From NCBI RefSeq assembly GCF_024139115.2, contig NW_026943162.1, positions 124,001 to 188,000 of the forward strand: a stretch of DNA of 64,000 nt, in the 5' to 3' direction. The translations under genes and the position numbers were made by a program. Positions 36,360-47,551 of this stretch are shown in pieces. Within the stretch, counting starts at the first letter, position 1; each line of letters starts with the position of its first letter. Source of the DNA: Armigeres subalbatus (Eukaryota > Arthropoda > Insecta > Diptera > Culicidae). Under the pieces are notes generated by a model. That model saw only the letters and a list, made by a program, of their open reading frames with translations. It did not search any database and was not told where the DNA came from.

Positions 36360-36835
36360 TCTTTCCGATCCGCTTCTTAATTGCGCGATCTTCGATCCGC
36401 TTCGCAAATGGCGATCCACTGATTCGCGACTTTTACAGAGTCCGCTCATAACGCGCGACTTTTGAGTCCGCTCTATTCGCTCATAATGCGCGACTTTTCA
36501 GAGTGCACTGACATGCGCGACTTTTCAGGGTCCGCTGACATGCGCGACTTTTCAGAGTCGCAGACATGCGCGACTTTCAGAGTCCGCTGGATACGCGACT
36601 TTGCAGAGTCCGCTGTATTCTCTCATATGTGCTACTTTCAGGATCTGCTGACATGCGCAACTTTTCAGAGTCCGCTGAGATGCGCGACTTTCCAGAGTCC
36701 GCTGAGATGGACTTTCAGAGTCCGCTGAGATGCGCGACTTTTCAGAGTCCGCTGATGCGCGACTTTTCGGGGTCCGCTGACATGCGCGACCTTTCAGAGT
36801 CCGATCCCCATGATGATGCGCGACTTTTACAACTC
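36360..36835. repeat. Minisatellite, 26-27 bp unit (GCGCGACTTTTCAGAGTCCGCTGA)
   Basis: About 15-17 tandem units built on ATGCGCGACTTTTC + AGAGTCCGCTGAC. The best-conserved block is 36480-36800; looser units with TTGCGCGATCTTCGATCCGC begin near 36360. Unit length varies by small indels, which explains the overlapping open frames (36462-36728 and 36566-36856) with repeating MRDFSES-type peptides. GCGC-rich units stand out against the AT-rich surroundings. Confidence 0.9.
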
Positions 36836-37027
36836 TATTTCATGTTGTCTATTTAACAGCGCAATTCGTTGATTCGCCTTCCAATCAGTTCCATAATGAA
36901 ACTTTATTCAAAACAGAATATGAATTCCACTATTCTAGGTGATTTTCCCAGGTTCAAGTCCGATTTCGAAATATTTAACACCTGGCAGATCGCCATTGTG
37001 AATAGCTTAATATCAGCTGAAAAGGAA

Positions 37028-37173
37028 TCACCCAGGAAGCAGCTGTCACACGTCTTACCTGCACGATGGTCAGAACGAAAGTGAGGCCAGAGTCGCGGCC
37101 TACTGAGATGGTATATTCAAATGGCACTCACTGCAAGTGCATAGCCCATAGGGTGAACTAGTCAAGTTTAGAC
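37028..37173 (+). repeat. 146-bp interspersed repeat, copy 2
   Basis: Second copy of the block at 34470-34613. Upstream of it, 36900-37025 is open in the same direction and encodes ILGDFPRFKSDFEIFNTWQ, with a vague resemblance to a retroelement gag N-terminus, but this is not enough to classify. Confidence 0.7.
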
Positions 37174-38603
37174 CAAGAGAAATTACCCACACAGGACCCC
37201 TTCCTGAAGGTCTTTCACTTAAAAACAATAATGTTACTATGGCACATACATTCCAAAACTTATACTTTTCATTAACTTATGAATGTTATTGCTTTTGGCA
37301 TGGGATCATTCATCAGATGGCATAATGAATTAGGTATTGATATTTTCGAATAGGTTGTTGCTTATAAGGTTTTAATTTATAAGTTGTTTTTTTTGTTTTT
37401 CTTTACGTGTTGAAAAGATTTATCCCAATCAAAATGATCCGTATCATGATGATAACACTATAGATACCTTGATAGATACTCAACACGGTACAGCGGAAAT
37501 GATCGGCGTTAATTGCTTGCTCGCAGAATCAGTATTGTTCTATGTAGCATCAACTTAGAATTCGGAAGTCGGACTTGAACCGAACTTTCTTCCGAAATTT
37601 TATCTGTCAAACTAATTTATGTATTGTTTAGCGCATCTTAGGAATCCAGCGCACTACTCCCGAAGTTGGAGAAAATCCTTATCTGGATCTGTATCTGGAG
37701 AAAAAACCAACTTCGATATGAAAAGGTACTAACTTTATCGATAGGCGATTATAAAAGGAACACTTCGTTTACTTCGTCTTCTCACTAATCACAAACAAAA
37801 TTGTATACGCTCATCTAACCAGTCATTCTCCAAGTAAAATTAAAAGTGAAAGATTTGTTTTGAATTTTTAAATTTAAATTGATCAGAACATGAATATTTC
37901 AAGACCTGCAATTAAAACATATATTTGAAAATCGGTAGAACGTTTTGTCATGTAATAATGAAAGTTATTGTTATTTTATTGTTTTCAATTGCTATTCCAT
38001 CAACATAATGAATCAATGAAATATTCTAAAATTATATTTTTATTTTCTTTAAACGGATTATTTGATCACGAGATGGAATACTTTATAATTTGTAATTTTT
38101 GGATGAATATAAAACATAAGCGAACAACTAAAATTAATAGAATGTATCGGTCATATTTAAATGTATTGTACTTAAAGTAAGTATAACAAAGGATTTTACA
38201 ACCGTGAAAATCTACAATAAAAGTACAATAGATTGATGTATTTTAATACAACCAATTGTATTCAATGGATCATCATATAAGAACTGTAAATTTCTATCCG
38301 GATGTCTTTCTGGTGTTCGTTTGAATTGATTCAAAATACCTTCGAAAATTTGTACGTAAATTTTGAAATTGTCCAGAATTTTGAATGAATTTCTGAGGAA
38401 AAATATCAACATACCAATTCCAAATACCATCTATTGTAGCAAGGCACCTGCCTTAGCATTGGTCATATCTGACAATTCATTTGTCTCCGTTTATATTTTT
38501 GCTTGTATTTTATCTAACTCTATTCGAAGATCCAAAATGCGGAGGTTGCTAAGGTGGCAACCACGGATGAGTAGAGAAATCTCTTCCAGAAGAAAGTTGG
38601 TAC
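37174..38603. other. AT-rich non-coding DNA
   Basis: No gene recognised. The open frames present are short, AT-driven and without motifs. A CTT-trinucleotide run at 38603-38626 belongs to the tail of the following SINE. Confidence 0.45.
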
Positions 38604-38877
38604 TTCTTCTTCTTCTTCTTCTTCTTCATTGATTCATCCCACACTGGGACAGAGCCGCTCGCAGCTGTGTTCATTAAGCACTTCCCGTTATTAACTGGAG
38701 GTTTGCAGGTTACATTTTATGTCGTATATCATGAGGCTAACACGATGATACTTTATGCCTAGTAGAGACAATTTCCAATCCGAAAATTGTCAGACCGGCA
38801 CTGGAATTGAACCCAGCCACCTCAGCAGGGTCTTGCTTTGTAGCGCGCGTCTTACTGCATGGCTAAGGAGGCCCTTT
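38604..38877 (-). mobile_element. Feilai-type SINE, flanked by target duplication
   Basis: Reverse-oriented copy: AAG tail (reads CTTCTTCTT), CCCACACTGGGACAGAGCCG, TATCATGAGGCTAACACGAT, GGAATTGAACCCAGCCACCT (B box) and the 5' end GGCTAAGGAGGCCC. AGTTGGTAC occurs on both sides (38595-38603 and 38878-38886), a 9-bp target-site duplication showing an intact insertion. Confidence 0.92.
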
Positions 38878-39066
38878 AGTTGGTACACTCCTAAAGGTAC
38901 AATCAACAATATATTCAAGCCTCGTGACCCAGATTGACCTAATTGATGGGGGAGAACAGCCCGCCCTTATCCACGAAATTTTAGTTGGCAATCCCATCTT
39001 CCTATCCAAATCGCTTCAATCGGGTGACCTGATGGATTTTTAATCTTATAGGTGATAATGTAAATT

Positions 39067-39517
39067 AATAATTATGTAATGGAATTCTTCACCAAATTTC
39101 AATTCGCTTGTCCTGGATGGTGAGATCCTGTCTTCAACACCAGTAATTTTAAAAAAATGGTTATCCAATTGTCCGTCGAGAAATATCATGTTCAAAATCG
39201 GAAATATGTTATTTCCATTTTGACTACTTTTACTCCACGATCTAAATCTGAGCCCAGTGGCTAGGTAAATGGTTTATTCAGAGATGATCTGCCTGCACTT
39301 AGCATGAGATATTTAGTGTGCTTAAGATTCAGTAACCCTACAAAGCATTCATTCGTTATTTATGTCCAGATAGAAATGGCGTCATTTACGTAAAGCGCAC
39401 CAAGCGATCTGATTGTGGTAGGTATGCAGGAGTTTGTCTCAAATTTTCAACCATAAACGTATTCTGATAAGTTGTGTTCGCGAACACCATTGAATAATGA
39501 ACAAAATAATTTAGAAA
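39067..39517 (+). repeat. 450-bp repeat, left arm of an inverted pair
   Basis: It aligns in reverse complement with 46627-47067 along its whole length: ATTATGTAATGGAATTC, CTTGTCCTGGATGG, TTGTCCGTCGAGAAATAT, CATTCATTCGTTATTTATGT, GACGCCATTT-like and TATTCTGATAAGTTGTGTTC blocks in the same order. Small indels and substitutions give a diverged but clear match. No coding potential is visible. Confidence 0.85.
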
Positions 39518-40219
39518 ATCATAGAATCAGCACCATAACAAGCTTATTCCGATGGATTCAATATGCTCAGATTAACATACGTTAGTTAGATTCTGCAAAG
39601 TGGCAGTTAGTTAGATTTCTCACATATGGCCTGATTCTCTTTGCAAGGCCTGAAAATTAAAGTTGATGTACTCAGTAGTAGGAGAAACATGGATTAAAGA
39701 AAGCAGGTCTAAGTTTTACAATATCCCTGGCAAAAATTGGTGTCTACCCCTGTCGAACAAGCTCCTGGTGGTCTGCCATGTTTATAAGGAATGGTCTAGG
39801 CAAAAGAGTGAGTAATTTAAGGAAAGTAGATATCATCATATCGAAGTCAATATTTAATGTTCTCAATCTCGGTTCTGGTCCATGGAATCTATAGACCACC
39901 TGACTTTGATGTTTATTGCTTCACACGTTGTTAGGAAATCATCGAGGACTCTAGATGCCTTGATTTCCTCTCGGCGATGTAATATCGCTTTTAACAAAAC
40001 AGAGTTACGACACCCAGAAGTATGTATTTAGAAGAAGAAGAAACGATCCAATAGTGGAGGAACTGCACGTTCCAACACTATTCATTTTTTACAATTAAAC
40101 GAAATTTCATTTCGCTTACCTTGTATATATTCGAAAGCGTTCCCATCTATTTTAATGGCAAAATGCTTCCGTCGTGCTGTATTCCGTGCATTCCGTCCTA
40201 AAATAACAGCTCCAATTAT

Positions 40220-40345
40220 TGGTACACTATCCCAATAGTTGCGGTATTTTTAATTCGTGTTTCTATAGCGAATCTCATTGTTTTCTTACGGGACGTTTTC
40301 TTACGGTTTTCAAGGAACCACAACTATAAGAACACAGACTATCGG
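40220..40345 (+). mobile_element. CAATAGTTGCGGTA palindromic repeat, copy 2
   Basis: GGTACACTATCCCAATAGTT, GCGGTATTTTTAATT, ATTGTTTTCTTACGGGAC and CACAACTATAAGAACAC match the reverse complement of 34147-34257. Confidence 0.6.
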
Positions 40346-40554
40346 ATCGTTTGTCTATTGATTTTACACAATTCCAATTCTGATTTCACTTTTTCGAGTC
40401 AAATACTAGGTAAAACGACCTATTATGGAGGTTGCTGCCGTTCAAAACAAAATTGATAAAATGAACTGTTCAGTTGAGTAGGATGGTCGTTAACCATAGT
40501 TTCGTAAATATTACGTCAGTTAAGCTTAAACTTATGTTGTTTTGTTTTTATCAC

Positions 40555-40705
40555 AATGAAACAAAACTACCGCAATAATAGGTTGCAGTTGCCTATCGTT
40601 GCGATATTTTTTCAAGGTCAGTCCCATTGCTGCGGTATTTGTATTTTTATGAAGAGCGATACCACAACAATAGGACCTTAGCACTACCGCAATAATAGGA
40701 AGCAA
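40555..40705. repeat. CAATAGTTGCGGTA family, degraded third copy
   Basis: ACTACCGCAATAATAGG occurs near 40565 and again near 40684, with CCTATCGTTGCGATATTTT and CATTGCTGCGGTATTTG between them. The words follow the same alternating direct and inverted plan as the two better copies. Confidence 0.45.
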
Positions 40706-41828
40706 TTTTCAAATCAAAAAGATCAAAAAGATAGCTGAATACGTTCTTAAACTTATCTAAAGTCTTCGATACCATCAACCATCTCGATTCTCTTAAAAAG
40801 CTCATGCGCACGGAATTCGAGGAGTTGTAAAGAATTTATGACAGCAAATTGGGAAAAAGTAATAATCTCTGGAACAAGAAGCACGTTTTGCATATACGGT
40901 GGGCGCCTCAAGGCAGCAACCTTGGCCTCTGCTTTTCTTTTATCTTTGAACGATGTTATTTTTCAGATTAAATACAATCAAGGTTATTTGCAGATGATAA
41001 CGCGTTCACGCTAAAGGCACCTGGAGCTCATCTGTTTTAAGATATGTCATGACATCCGTCTCATATCAGCTTGAATAACTGCCTACATCTAAATCTCAAC
41101 ACAAAAAGGTTATGATTTTGGCGCAAAAGGTTCAAAACTTCACTAAACAGCTCAATTTATGGGAGCTACGGCTCCTGATTCCTCTCCGACGCCCTACGGT
41201 TGGAAAAGCCGCCGTCGCTAAGAAAAGCAAGGCCCGTCGGTACGTTACGTAAAAATATTCAAGCCCTCCCCAACCCCCTTTACTGATTTTCATTTCTACC
41301 ACCCAAACCTTAATTTTGCTGAGTTTGAAGATGTCACGGAGTTTCAATTTCCCGATGTTTAGAACCATAAAAAATTACTTGAAAACGGAAAAAACCTGGT
41401 ACCTGTCGGTAACAAAAGGGTGAAACATTAATTTTAATGAAGTCGATTAAAAAAATGGATTCTCTATTGAGACCAAGTACGCCACACTGAATAAATTTCT
41501 GTTCTTCGAACACCTGCATGCACAGACAATTTTAATTTCGGCATATGATCCATCTTCGACACATTACCAGTATTAAATTTTGTAGAGTTTGAAACATGGT
41601 TCTTATGTACTTTAAATCTACAGTGAAGAAAACCATTGAATACTAGGGTTAAACATGTTATCCTTTGGCCATAAATAAATATATAAATGTTTCTATTTCC
41701 TATATATATTTCTCAAAACTTCCTTTCCCACTATTAGTTTCAAGTAATCTGTGCTGTATGTAAAGCCCACTGAATTCCGCTCTGTTTATAATTGTAGTAC
41801 TATATGACACAAACTATGGATTGACATT

Positions 41829-42102
41829 GACATTGCTTTTCTAGATAGCTGCGCGGTAAGACCTCGGCTACAAAAACAAGACCATGCTGAGGGTGGCTGG
41901 TTCGATTCTTCGGTGCTGGTCCAAACAATTTTTCGGAATTGTCTCTGACTTCCTGGGTAAGTATCATCGTTAGCCTCATGAAATACGAATGCAAAAATGA
42001 TAACCTGGCTTAGAAATCCGCAGTTAAACTGTGGAATGCTAATGAACACTAAGCTGAAGGCGGTCTGTCCCAGTGTGGGGATGTAGCCAATAGAAGAAGA
42101 AG
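41829..42102 (+). mobile_element. Feilai-type SINE with 13-bp target duplication
   Basis: Complete plan: degenerate A box (TAGCTGCGCGGTAAG), ACCATGCTGAGGGTGGCTGG with B box, TTGTCTCTGACTTCCTGGGT, CCGCAGTTAAACTGTGG, GTCTGTCCCAGTGTGGGGAT and an AAGAAGA tail. ATGGATTGACATT lies on both sides (41816-41828 and 42103-42115). Confidence 0.92.
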
Positions 42103-42339
42103 ATGGATTGACATTCAACCTGCGCATCACATCGTCTCGAACCTGTGGAATCATACCGAAAATCATTTCTAACGTAGTTTTTGTCGATTTCATGTTATAT
42201 AATCGACTCTCCACAGGTAAAGTAACATATTGGTTTCTAAATCATCAGACTTATTCGAATTCACAATATTTTCAAGTGTTAAATCAAGAAAATCAAATGT
42301 GAATTTTCAACAAAAAACACTCATGTTATAGCGATTGTA

Positions 42340-42530
42340 CAACAAAGCCACAAATCGGTCATCTTGGAAGCAAGAGCACGAGCTGAGAGAACCATCGCAT
42401 AGTGGTGGTAATAAAATGGTAGAATCATTTGCTTGTATGCTGAACAATTGACTTAAGTTTCAGCTCTGACGAACATTATTTCGCAAGATTTGACTTTTGG
42501 AATGGAATTTTGTTAATTTTAAATTTATCA
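42340..42530 (+). mobile_element. Relative of the MITE at 19442-19703
   Basis: Shared ordered blocks: AAAGCCACAAATCGGTCATC, AAGAGCACGAGCTGAGAGAA, AATGGTAGAATCATTTGCTT, GCAAGATTTGACTTTTGG and AAATTTATCATGGAATTCAT. Ends are less clear than in the R1-nested copy. Confidence 0.65.
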
Positions 42531-43611
42531 TGGAATTCATTGATATCACCTTATCAGCTTTGAGACTGCCTTTCTTCTTTTCAACTTTTCAGTTCAAGAA
42601 TTGTATTTTTCAATATTCAATCAGAAGGATACCTTATTATCGAGTGTTACTCACGACTAGGACCAACTCAAGGTGGACGGGACGAGATCTACAGGCCCTA
42701 CCACCAGGGCTTCCAAACTCTTTTTCAGGGTCGCTCTAAGCACTGATCAGCGTTCAAACACTAATCCGTCGGTTTAAATAGCTTTATTCCCTTACTATCA
42801 GTGTAAAGACACTGCCCTGTCACTGTCGCAAAGGGCGTTTACTCGGCGTGACGACGATTTTCGCAGGATGGATACGGACTCGTGTTGTCGTGTTAGCTAC
42901 TAAATGAGCGAAGGCAGATTACTAAATAATCAATACAACAAACTTGAGTACAACGAGGACGTCCATCGCTAACAGACCTTAGTAAAAGTAGAAAAACCTT
43001 CGCTCAAAAGTCCACCATACAATAATGTGAAATTAGGCCCTGGAATGAGCTATTGACAAACTATTAAATGATCGAAGGCAGATTACTCAATGATCGATAC
43101 ATCCTTTTGTAGAGTAGCTACATATGAGGTATTTCAAAAATTTCGTTTCAGGTAGTTCGAACGAAATTCCGGAATTTCGTGGAATTTGAGCATAAGGAAA
43201 TCTGATTTTTGATTTCGTTTGTTTCTAAATTACCAAAATTCCGAAAAAACTAGCTTCTAACAAAAATTTAACGAATTCCAAGAATTGAAACAAATTTAAA
43301 TTAACCTACTTTGTATTACTAAAAATTTGCTGCGCTGCTGAAATATATTAATAAAGCTGTTTTCAAATCTTTATATTATTCAAATTTTTCTGTTAAGCCA
43401 CTATATAATGTCGACAAATACGAATTTACTTTTCTTTTTATAAAACGTTTCAATGTTTTGTTAGAAATATCTAACAGAAAAGAAAAGTACTTTCAACTAT
43501 CCTATCTAATTTTTTTTAAAATTGATCCGACTCATATGTGAATAGAGTGTAAATGTAATCAGATATAAATCAAATCTACTATAACCTTGTCAAAGAGGCA
43601 GTGTTGGGTGG
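42531..43611. other. Non-coding DNA, possible retroelement edge
   Basis: No gene. ACTAAATGAGCGAAGGCAGATTACTAAATAATC near 42900 and ATTAAATGATCGAAGGCAGATTACTCAATGATC near 43065 are diverged direct copies 165 bp apart, so part of this stretch (42640-43110) is an internally repeated element that I cannot name. Confidence 0.4.
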
Positions 43612-43735
43612 ATTCGTAGGTTCCCTAGTAACATTTCAGTTTTATACTGGTTTTTCATCCTCTTGAAGAGTAAATTATGGTCTTCAAGAGCGTATAAAAC
43701 TTAGAATGTAACTTGGTTGTAAGATTTTGAGCGCC
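43612..43735. mobile_element. Small fold-back MITE
   Basis: AGTAACATTTCAGTTTTATAC on the left pairs with GTATAAAACTTAGAATGTAAC on the right, and CCTCTTGAAGAG pairs with CTTCAAGAG across a short loop. The result is a single near-perfect hairpin of about 100 bp. Confidence 0.65.
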
Positions 43736-43739
43736 CTTT

Positions 43740-46590
43740 CTTATTAAAGGTCGATTTCTTCAACTAACAGGGACTATGTCCAAGGCTTGCATCCCTCCCC
43801 AGGCCATCTGAGTTGTGGGCTTGCCAGGAGTGTGGTGGGGTTTGACAGGTGTTAAATTCCTATAAAAGTTGCGTGTATCCGCAAGGAGGCCCCACCAGCG
43901 ACGTGTGCGTCTAAAACACAGAAGCTCTAGTCCTGGTGTTTGTGGACGCTAAAAGCCCTGAACGACGGCCCTCCGACGAGACAGGAGGTTTGGTGCAGAC
44001 ACAATAGCCGCCTGGAAAATCAATAATTACGAACAATATAACGACTCGATATAATCGGCAAAGACCTAGGCGAAATAAAGGATCACGATTGGCCAAGGCG
44101 ATGTGAAGCTGAAGATTAAAGGCCGTTTCTTCAACTAAAGCATCATCAACGTGCACTGCCCAACGAAGGAAGACCCGACGACGATAAAAGGCGTCTACGC
44201 ACAGCTGGAGCAGACATACGATGGATGCCCACTGCGGACGTCAAAATCGTCTCGGTGACATGAACGACAGGTAGGAAGGAGGAATGTAAGACCGGTCATC
44301 GGACCGGATAGTCTGCACACTGTATCGAATTATAACGGCCAACGAGGCATAAACTTCACAGCCTCCCGCAAATGGTAGTCCGAAGCACCTTCTTCCCCGC
44401 AAAATATCTACGCGCACATGGAAATCACCTAACCAAGAAGCGGAAAACCAAATCGACCACGTTCTAATCGATGGTTAATTCTTCTCCGACATCACGAACG
44501 TCCGCACTTACGCAGTGCGAATATTGAATCCGACCATCACCTCGTTACAGTATGCCTGCGCTCAAAATCTCGACGGTGTACAACACGCGTCGAAGTCGGT
44601 CGCCGCGTTTTAACATTGGGCGGCTAAGACGGTGACTAGCCCAAGAATACGCACAGCAGCTGGAAGTGGCACTCCCAACGCGAAGAGCAGCTAGCGCAGC
44701 ATCTTGAAGATGGCTGAGAGATATTTGATCTGCCATTGAAGCACCGCAACCGCTGCACTTGGCACGGTGGCTCCGGATCAGAGAAACGACTGGTATGACG
44801 GCGAATGTCAGCAGTTAGTTGAGGAAGAAGCAGCATAGAGATTGCTCAACACCGCACGAGGGCGAACGATGCACGATACAAACGGGCGCGAACAGACAAA
44901 ACTCGATTTTCCAGAGGAAAAGCGCCAGCAGGAAGATCGAGATCGAAGAGACGGAGGAACTGTACCACGCTAATAACACACGAAAGTTCTATGAGAAGTT
45001 GAACCGTTCACGGCGCACGTGCCACTGCCCATATGTGTTAGAATTAAACGGAAACCTTCTTACAAACGAGCGTGAGGTGACCAAAGGTGGCGGCACACTA
45101 GAAGAGCACCTGAATGGCGATATGGCAGACGAAGATGGCGGTATGGTAATGAGCTCAGGAGCACGCGCGCGCAGGACATGCGACTTCCGGCCCGAATTCC
45201 AGGAAACCCAGAAGGAGATCGGCGGCTGAAAACAAAGCCCCTGAGTTGACCAACTACCAGGAGAGCTGTTTAAACACGGTGGTGAAGCACTGGCTAGAGC
45301 GCTGCACTGGTGATTACCAAGGTTTGGGAGGATGAGGTTCTGCCGCAGGAGTGGATGGAAGGTGTCGTGTGTCCCATCTACAAAAAGGGCGATTAGCTGG
45401 ATTTTAGCAACCCGTACTCTCCCAAATTTATGCCGCTGCCGACTAACACCAATTGCAAGAGAGTTCGTGGGCAGTACCAGGCGGATTTGTGGTGAACGCT
45501 CTACCACAAACCAGGTGTTCGCCATACGTCAGGTATTGCAGAAATGCCGCGAACTAACGTGCCCCACATCATCTATTTATCGACTTCAAAGCCATATGAT
45601 ACAATCAATCGGGACCAGCGCGGCAGCTAATGCACGAAAACGGATTTCCGGATAAATCGATACGATTGATCAAGGCTACGATGGATCGGGTGATGTGCGT
45701 AGTTCGAGTTTCAGGGCATTCAGAGGGGTTACGCTAAGGTGATGGTCTTTCTTGCTATTCAACATCGCTTTGAGGAGAATACGAAGGGCAGGAATTGATA
45801 TAGTGGTACATTCATTAGTCCGTCCAGTTATTTGGTTTCGCTGACGACATTGATATCATGACACGTAACTTTGAGAGGAAGGAGGGCTCACATCAGACTT
45901 AAAAGCAAAGCTAAACGGATTGGACTAGTCATCAACACGTCGAAGACAAAGTACATGATAGGAAGAGGCTCAAGAGAGGTCAATGCTTTTTAATGTAATC
46001 CACGAGTTTCTATCGGTGACGAAATCGAGGTGGTAGAAGAATTTTTGTACTTGCTTACTGGAGACGCATAGTGGCTGGAAATCGTACGTACTTTTGGACT
46101 CCGCAAGACGCTCCGATCGAAAGAGTTCGCCGCCGTAACAAACTGACTATCTACAAAACGCTCATAAGACCGGTAGTTCTCTACGGACACGAGATCTGGA
46201 CGATGCTCGTGGAGGCCAACGCGCAGTGGAGTTTTTGAAAGGAAAGTGTTGCGTACCATCTATGGTGGGTGCAGATGGCGGACGGGTGGAGGAGGAATGA
46301 ATCACGAGTTGCATCAGCTGTTGGGAGAACCATCCATCGTTCTACACCGCGAAAATCGGAAGACTGCGGTGGGCCGGGCACGTAGCCAGAATGTCGGACA
46401 GTAATCCGGTGAAAACGGTTCTCGACAACGATCCGACGGGAACAAGAAGGCGAGGTGCACAGCGGCAAGGAAGATCGATCAGGTGGAGGAAGATTTGCGG
46501 ACCCTCCGCGTTCTGCGTGGTTGGTGAGCAGCCAGGACCGAGCTGAATGGAGAAGACTTTTATGCAGCACAGGCCACCCGGCCTTAGTCT
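43740..46590 (+). pseudogene. Third LINE (APE endonuclease-RT), full-span but broken
   Basis: A non-LTR retrotransposon polymerase gene decayed by many stops and frameshifts. In order: 5' leader (43740-43990), endonuclease words IINVHCPT (about 44145), DGCP, IDHVLID (about 44454) and SDHHLVT-like sequence (about 44535), the basic linker with NARYKRAR-type sequence and NNTRKFYEKLNRSRRT (44970-45018), then RT with VWEDEVLPQEWMEGVVCPIYKKGD (45327-45391), a YDTINRDQ motif A (about 45596), a GFADDIDIM motif C (about 45838), EFLYL, and a C-terminus ending EWRRLLCSTGHPALV (to about 46588). The overall design suits the RTE/CR1 neighbourhood; clade is not resolved. Related fragments are at 31255, 35300 and 50120. 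Confidence 0.85.
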
Positions 46591-46626
46591 GATAATATAA
46601 ATAATGGTGCTGATTCGAAATTTTGC

Positions 46627-47067
46627 GCTATAGATTATTTTGTTCAATGCTAATGGTGTCCGCGAACACCACTTATCAGAATACGTTTATGGTTGAAAAT
46701 TTGAGACAAACCCTGCATACCTACCGACAATGGAATTCTTGGTGCGCTTTACGTAGATGACGCCATTTCTATCTGGACATAAATAACGAATGAATGCTTT
46801 GTAGAGGTTGGAATCTTGAGCTTACTAAATATTTCATGCTAATGCAGGCAGATCATCTCGAATAAACACTTTGTTACCAGCCACTGGGCTCAGATTTAAA
46901 TCCTAGGTAAAGTAGTCAAAGTGGTAATAACATATTTTGAACAGAATATTTCTCGACGGACAATTGATAACCATTTTTGAAAACTTACTGGTGCTAGAAG
47001 ACAGATCTCCCCATCCAGGACAAGAGAATTGAAATTTGGTGAGAGAATTCCATTACATAATTATTTT
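46627..47067 (-). repeat. 450-bp repeat, right arm of the inverted pair
   Basis: Reverse-complement partner of 39067-39517. It begins about 35 bases after the third LINE's end, with AATGGTGTCCGCGAACACCA, itself a short palindrome (GGTGTCCGCGAACACC). Confidence 0.85.
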
Positions 47068-47279
47068 TGAACGAATTTGAAACGAATATAGACAGAATTT
47101 GCGATATTCTTAAAGTTCTTCAAGAATTTCAAAGCATCTTGACCACTTACTACTTTGCTTTTTAACGTTTCCGTCTTGTGTAACGTGTCAAGGGAGATCT
47201 TGTTTTCAGAAACAAAATAACAAAATTCCATTGATTAATGATTTGAGTGTATTACTTCTCTATGAAGTTAAACGATTTT

Positions 47280-47551
47280 CAATGATATGGAAATGCTAAT
47301 ATCATCTTCCAAACTTAGACGTACATGTTCATGATAGGAATTAGAGGCCTCTTCATAAGGAGTTTGCAGAGGAAGGTTCGTAGATTTATACCATCACAAA
47401 TAATGCCTCCGCTCGCTTTCAACTGACTTATTTAAAAAACATTTTCATGCCTGCCGTATCCTAACGAACTATCAATTCTATACTTTCGCTCTAATCTATC
47501 ATGAACATGACGTCAAGTTTGAAGATGATATTAGCATTTCCATATCATTAG
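47280..47551. mobile_element. 272-bp MITE with long inverted ends
   Basis: The left arm CAATGATATGGAAATGCTAA... continues for about 55 bp (47280-47335). It is matched in reverse by the right arm ending TTAGCATTTCCATATCATTAG (to 47551). The arms differ by a few single-base gaps. Non-coding centre. Flanking TSD not resolved. Confidence 0.8.

Larger units (their letters stand above)
39518..41828. other. Non-coding DNA with CAATAGTTGCGG relics
   Basis: No gene recognised. Two repeat patches are listed separately (40220-40345 and 40555-40705). The rest has no coding or repeat signature that I can name. Confidence 0.4.

Noticed and set aside
36462..36856. Repeat-protein gene (MRDFSES repeats)
   Set aside because: Unit length varies out of frame, two overlapping frames give similar peptides, and there is no start, splice or domain context.
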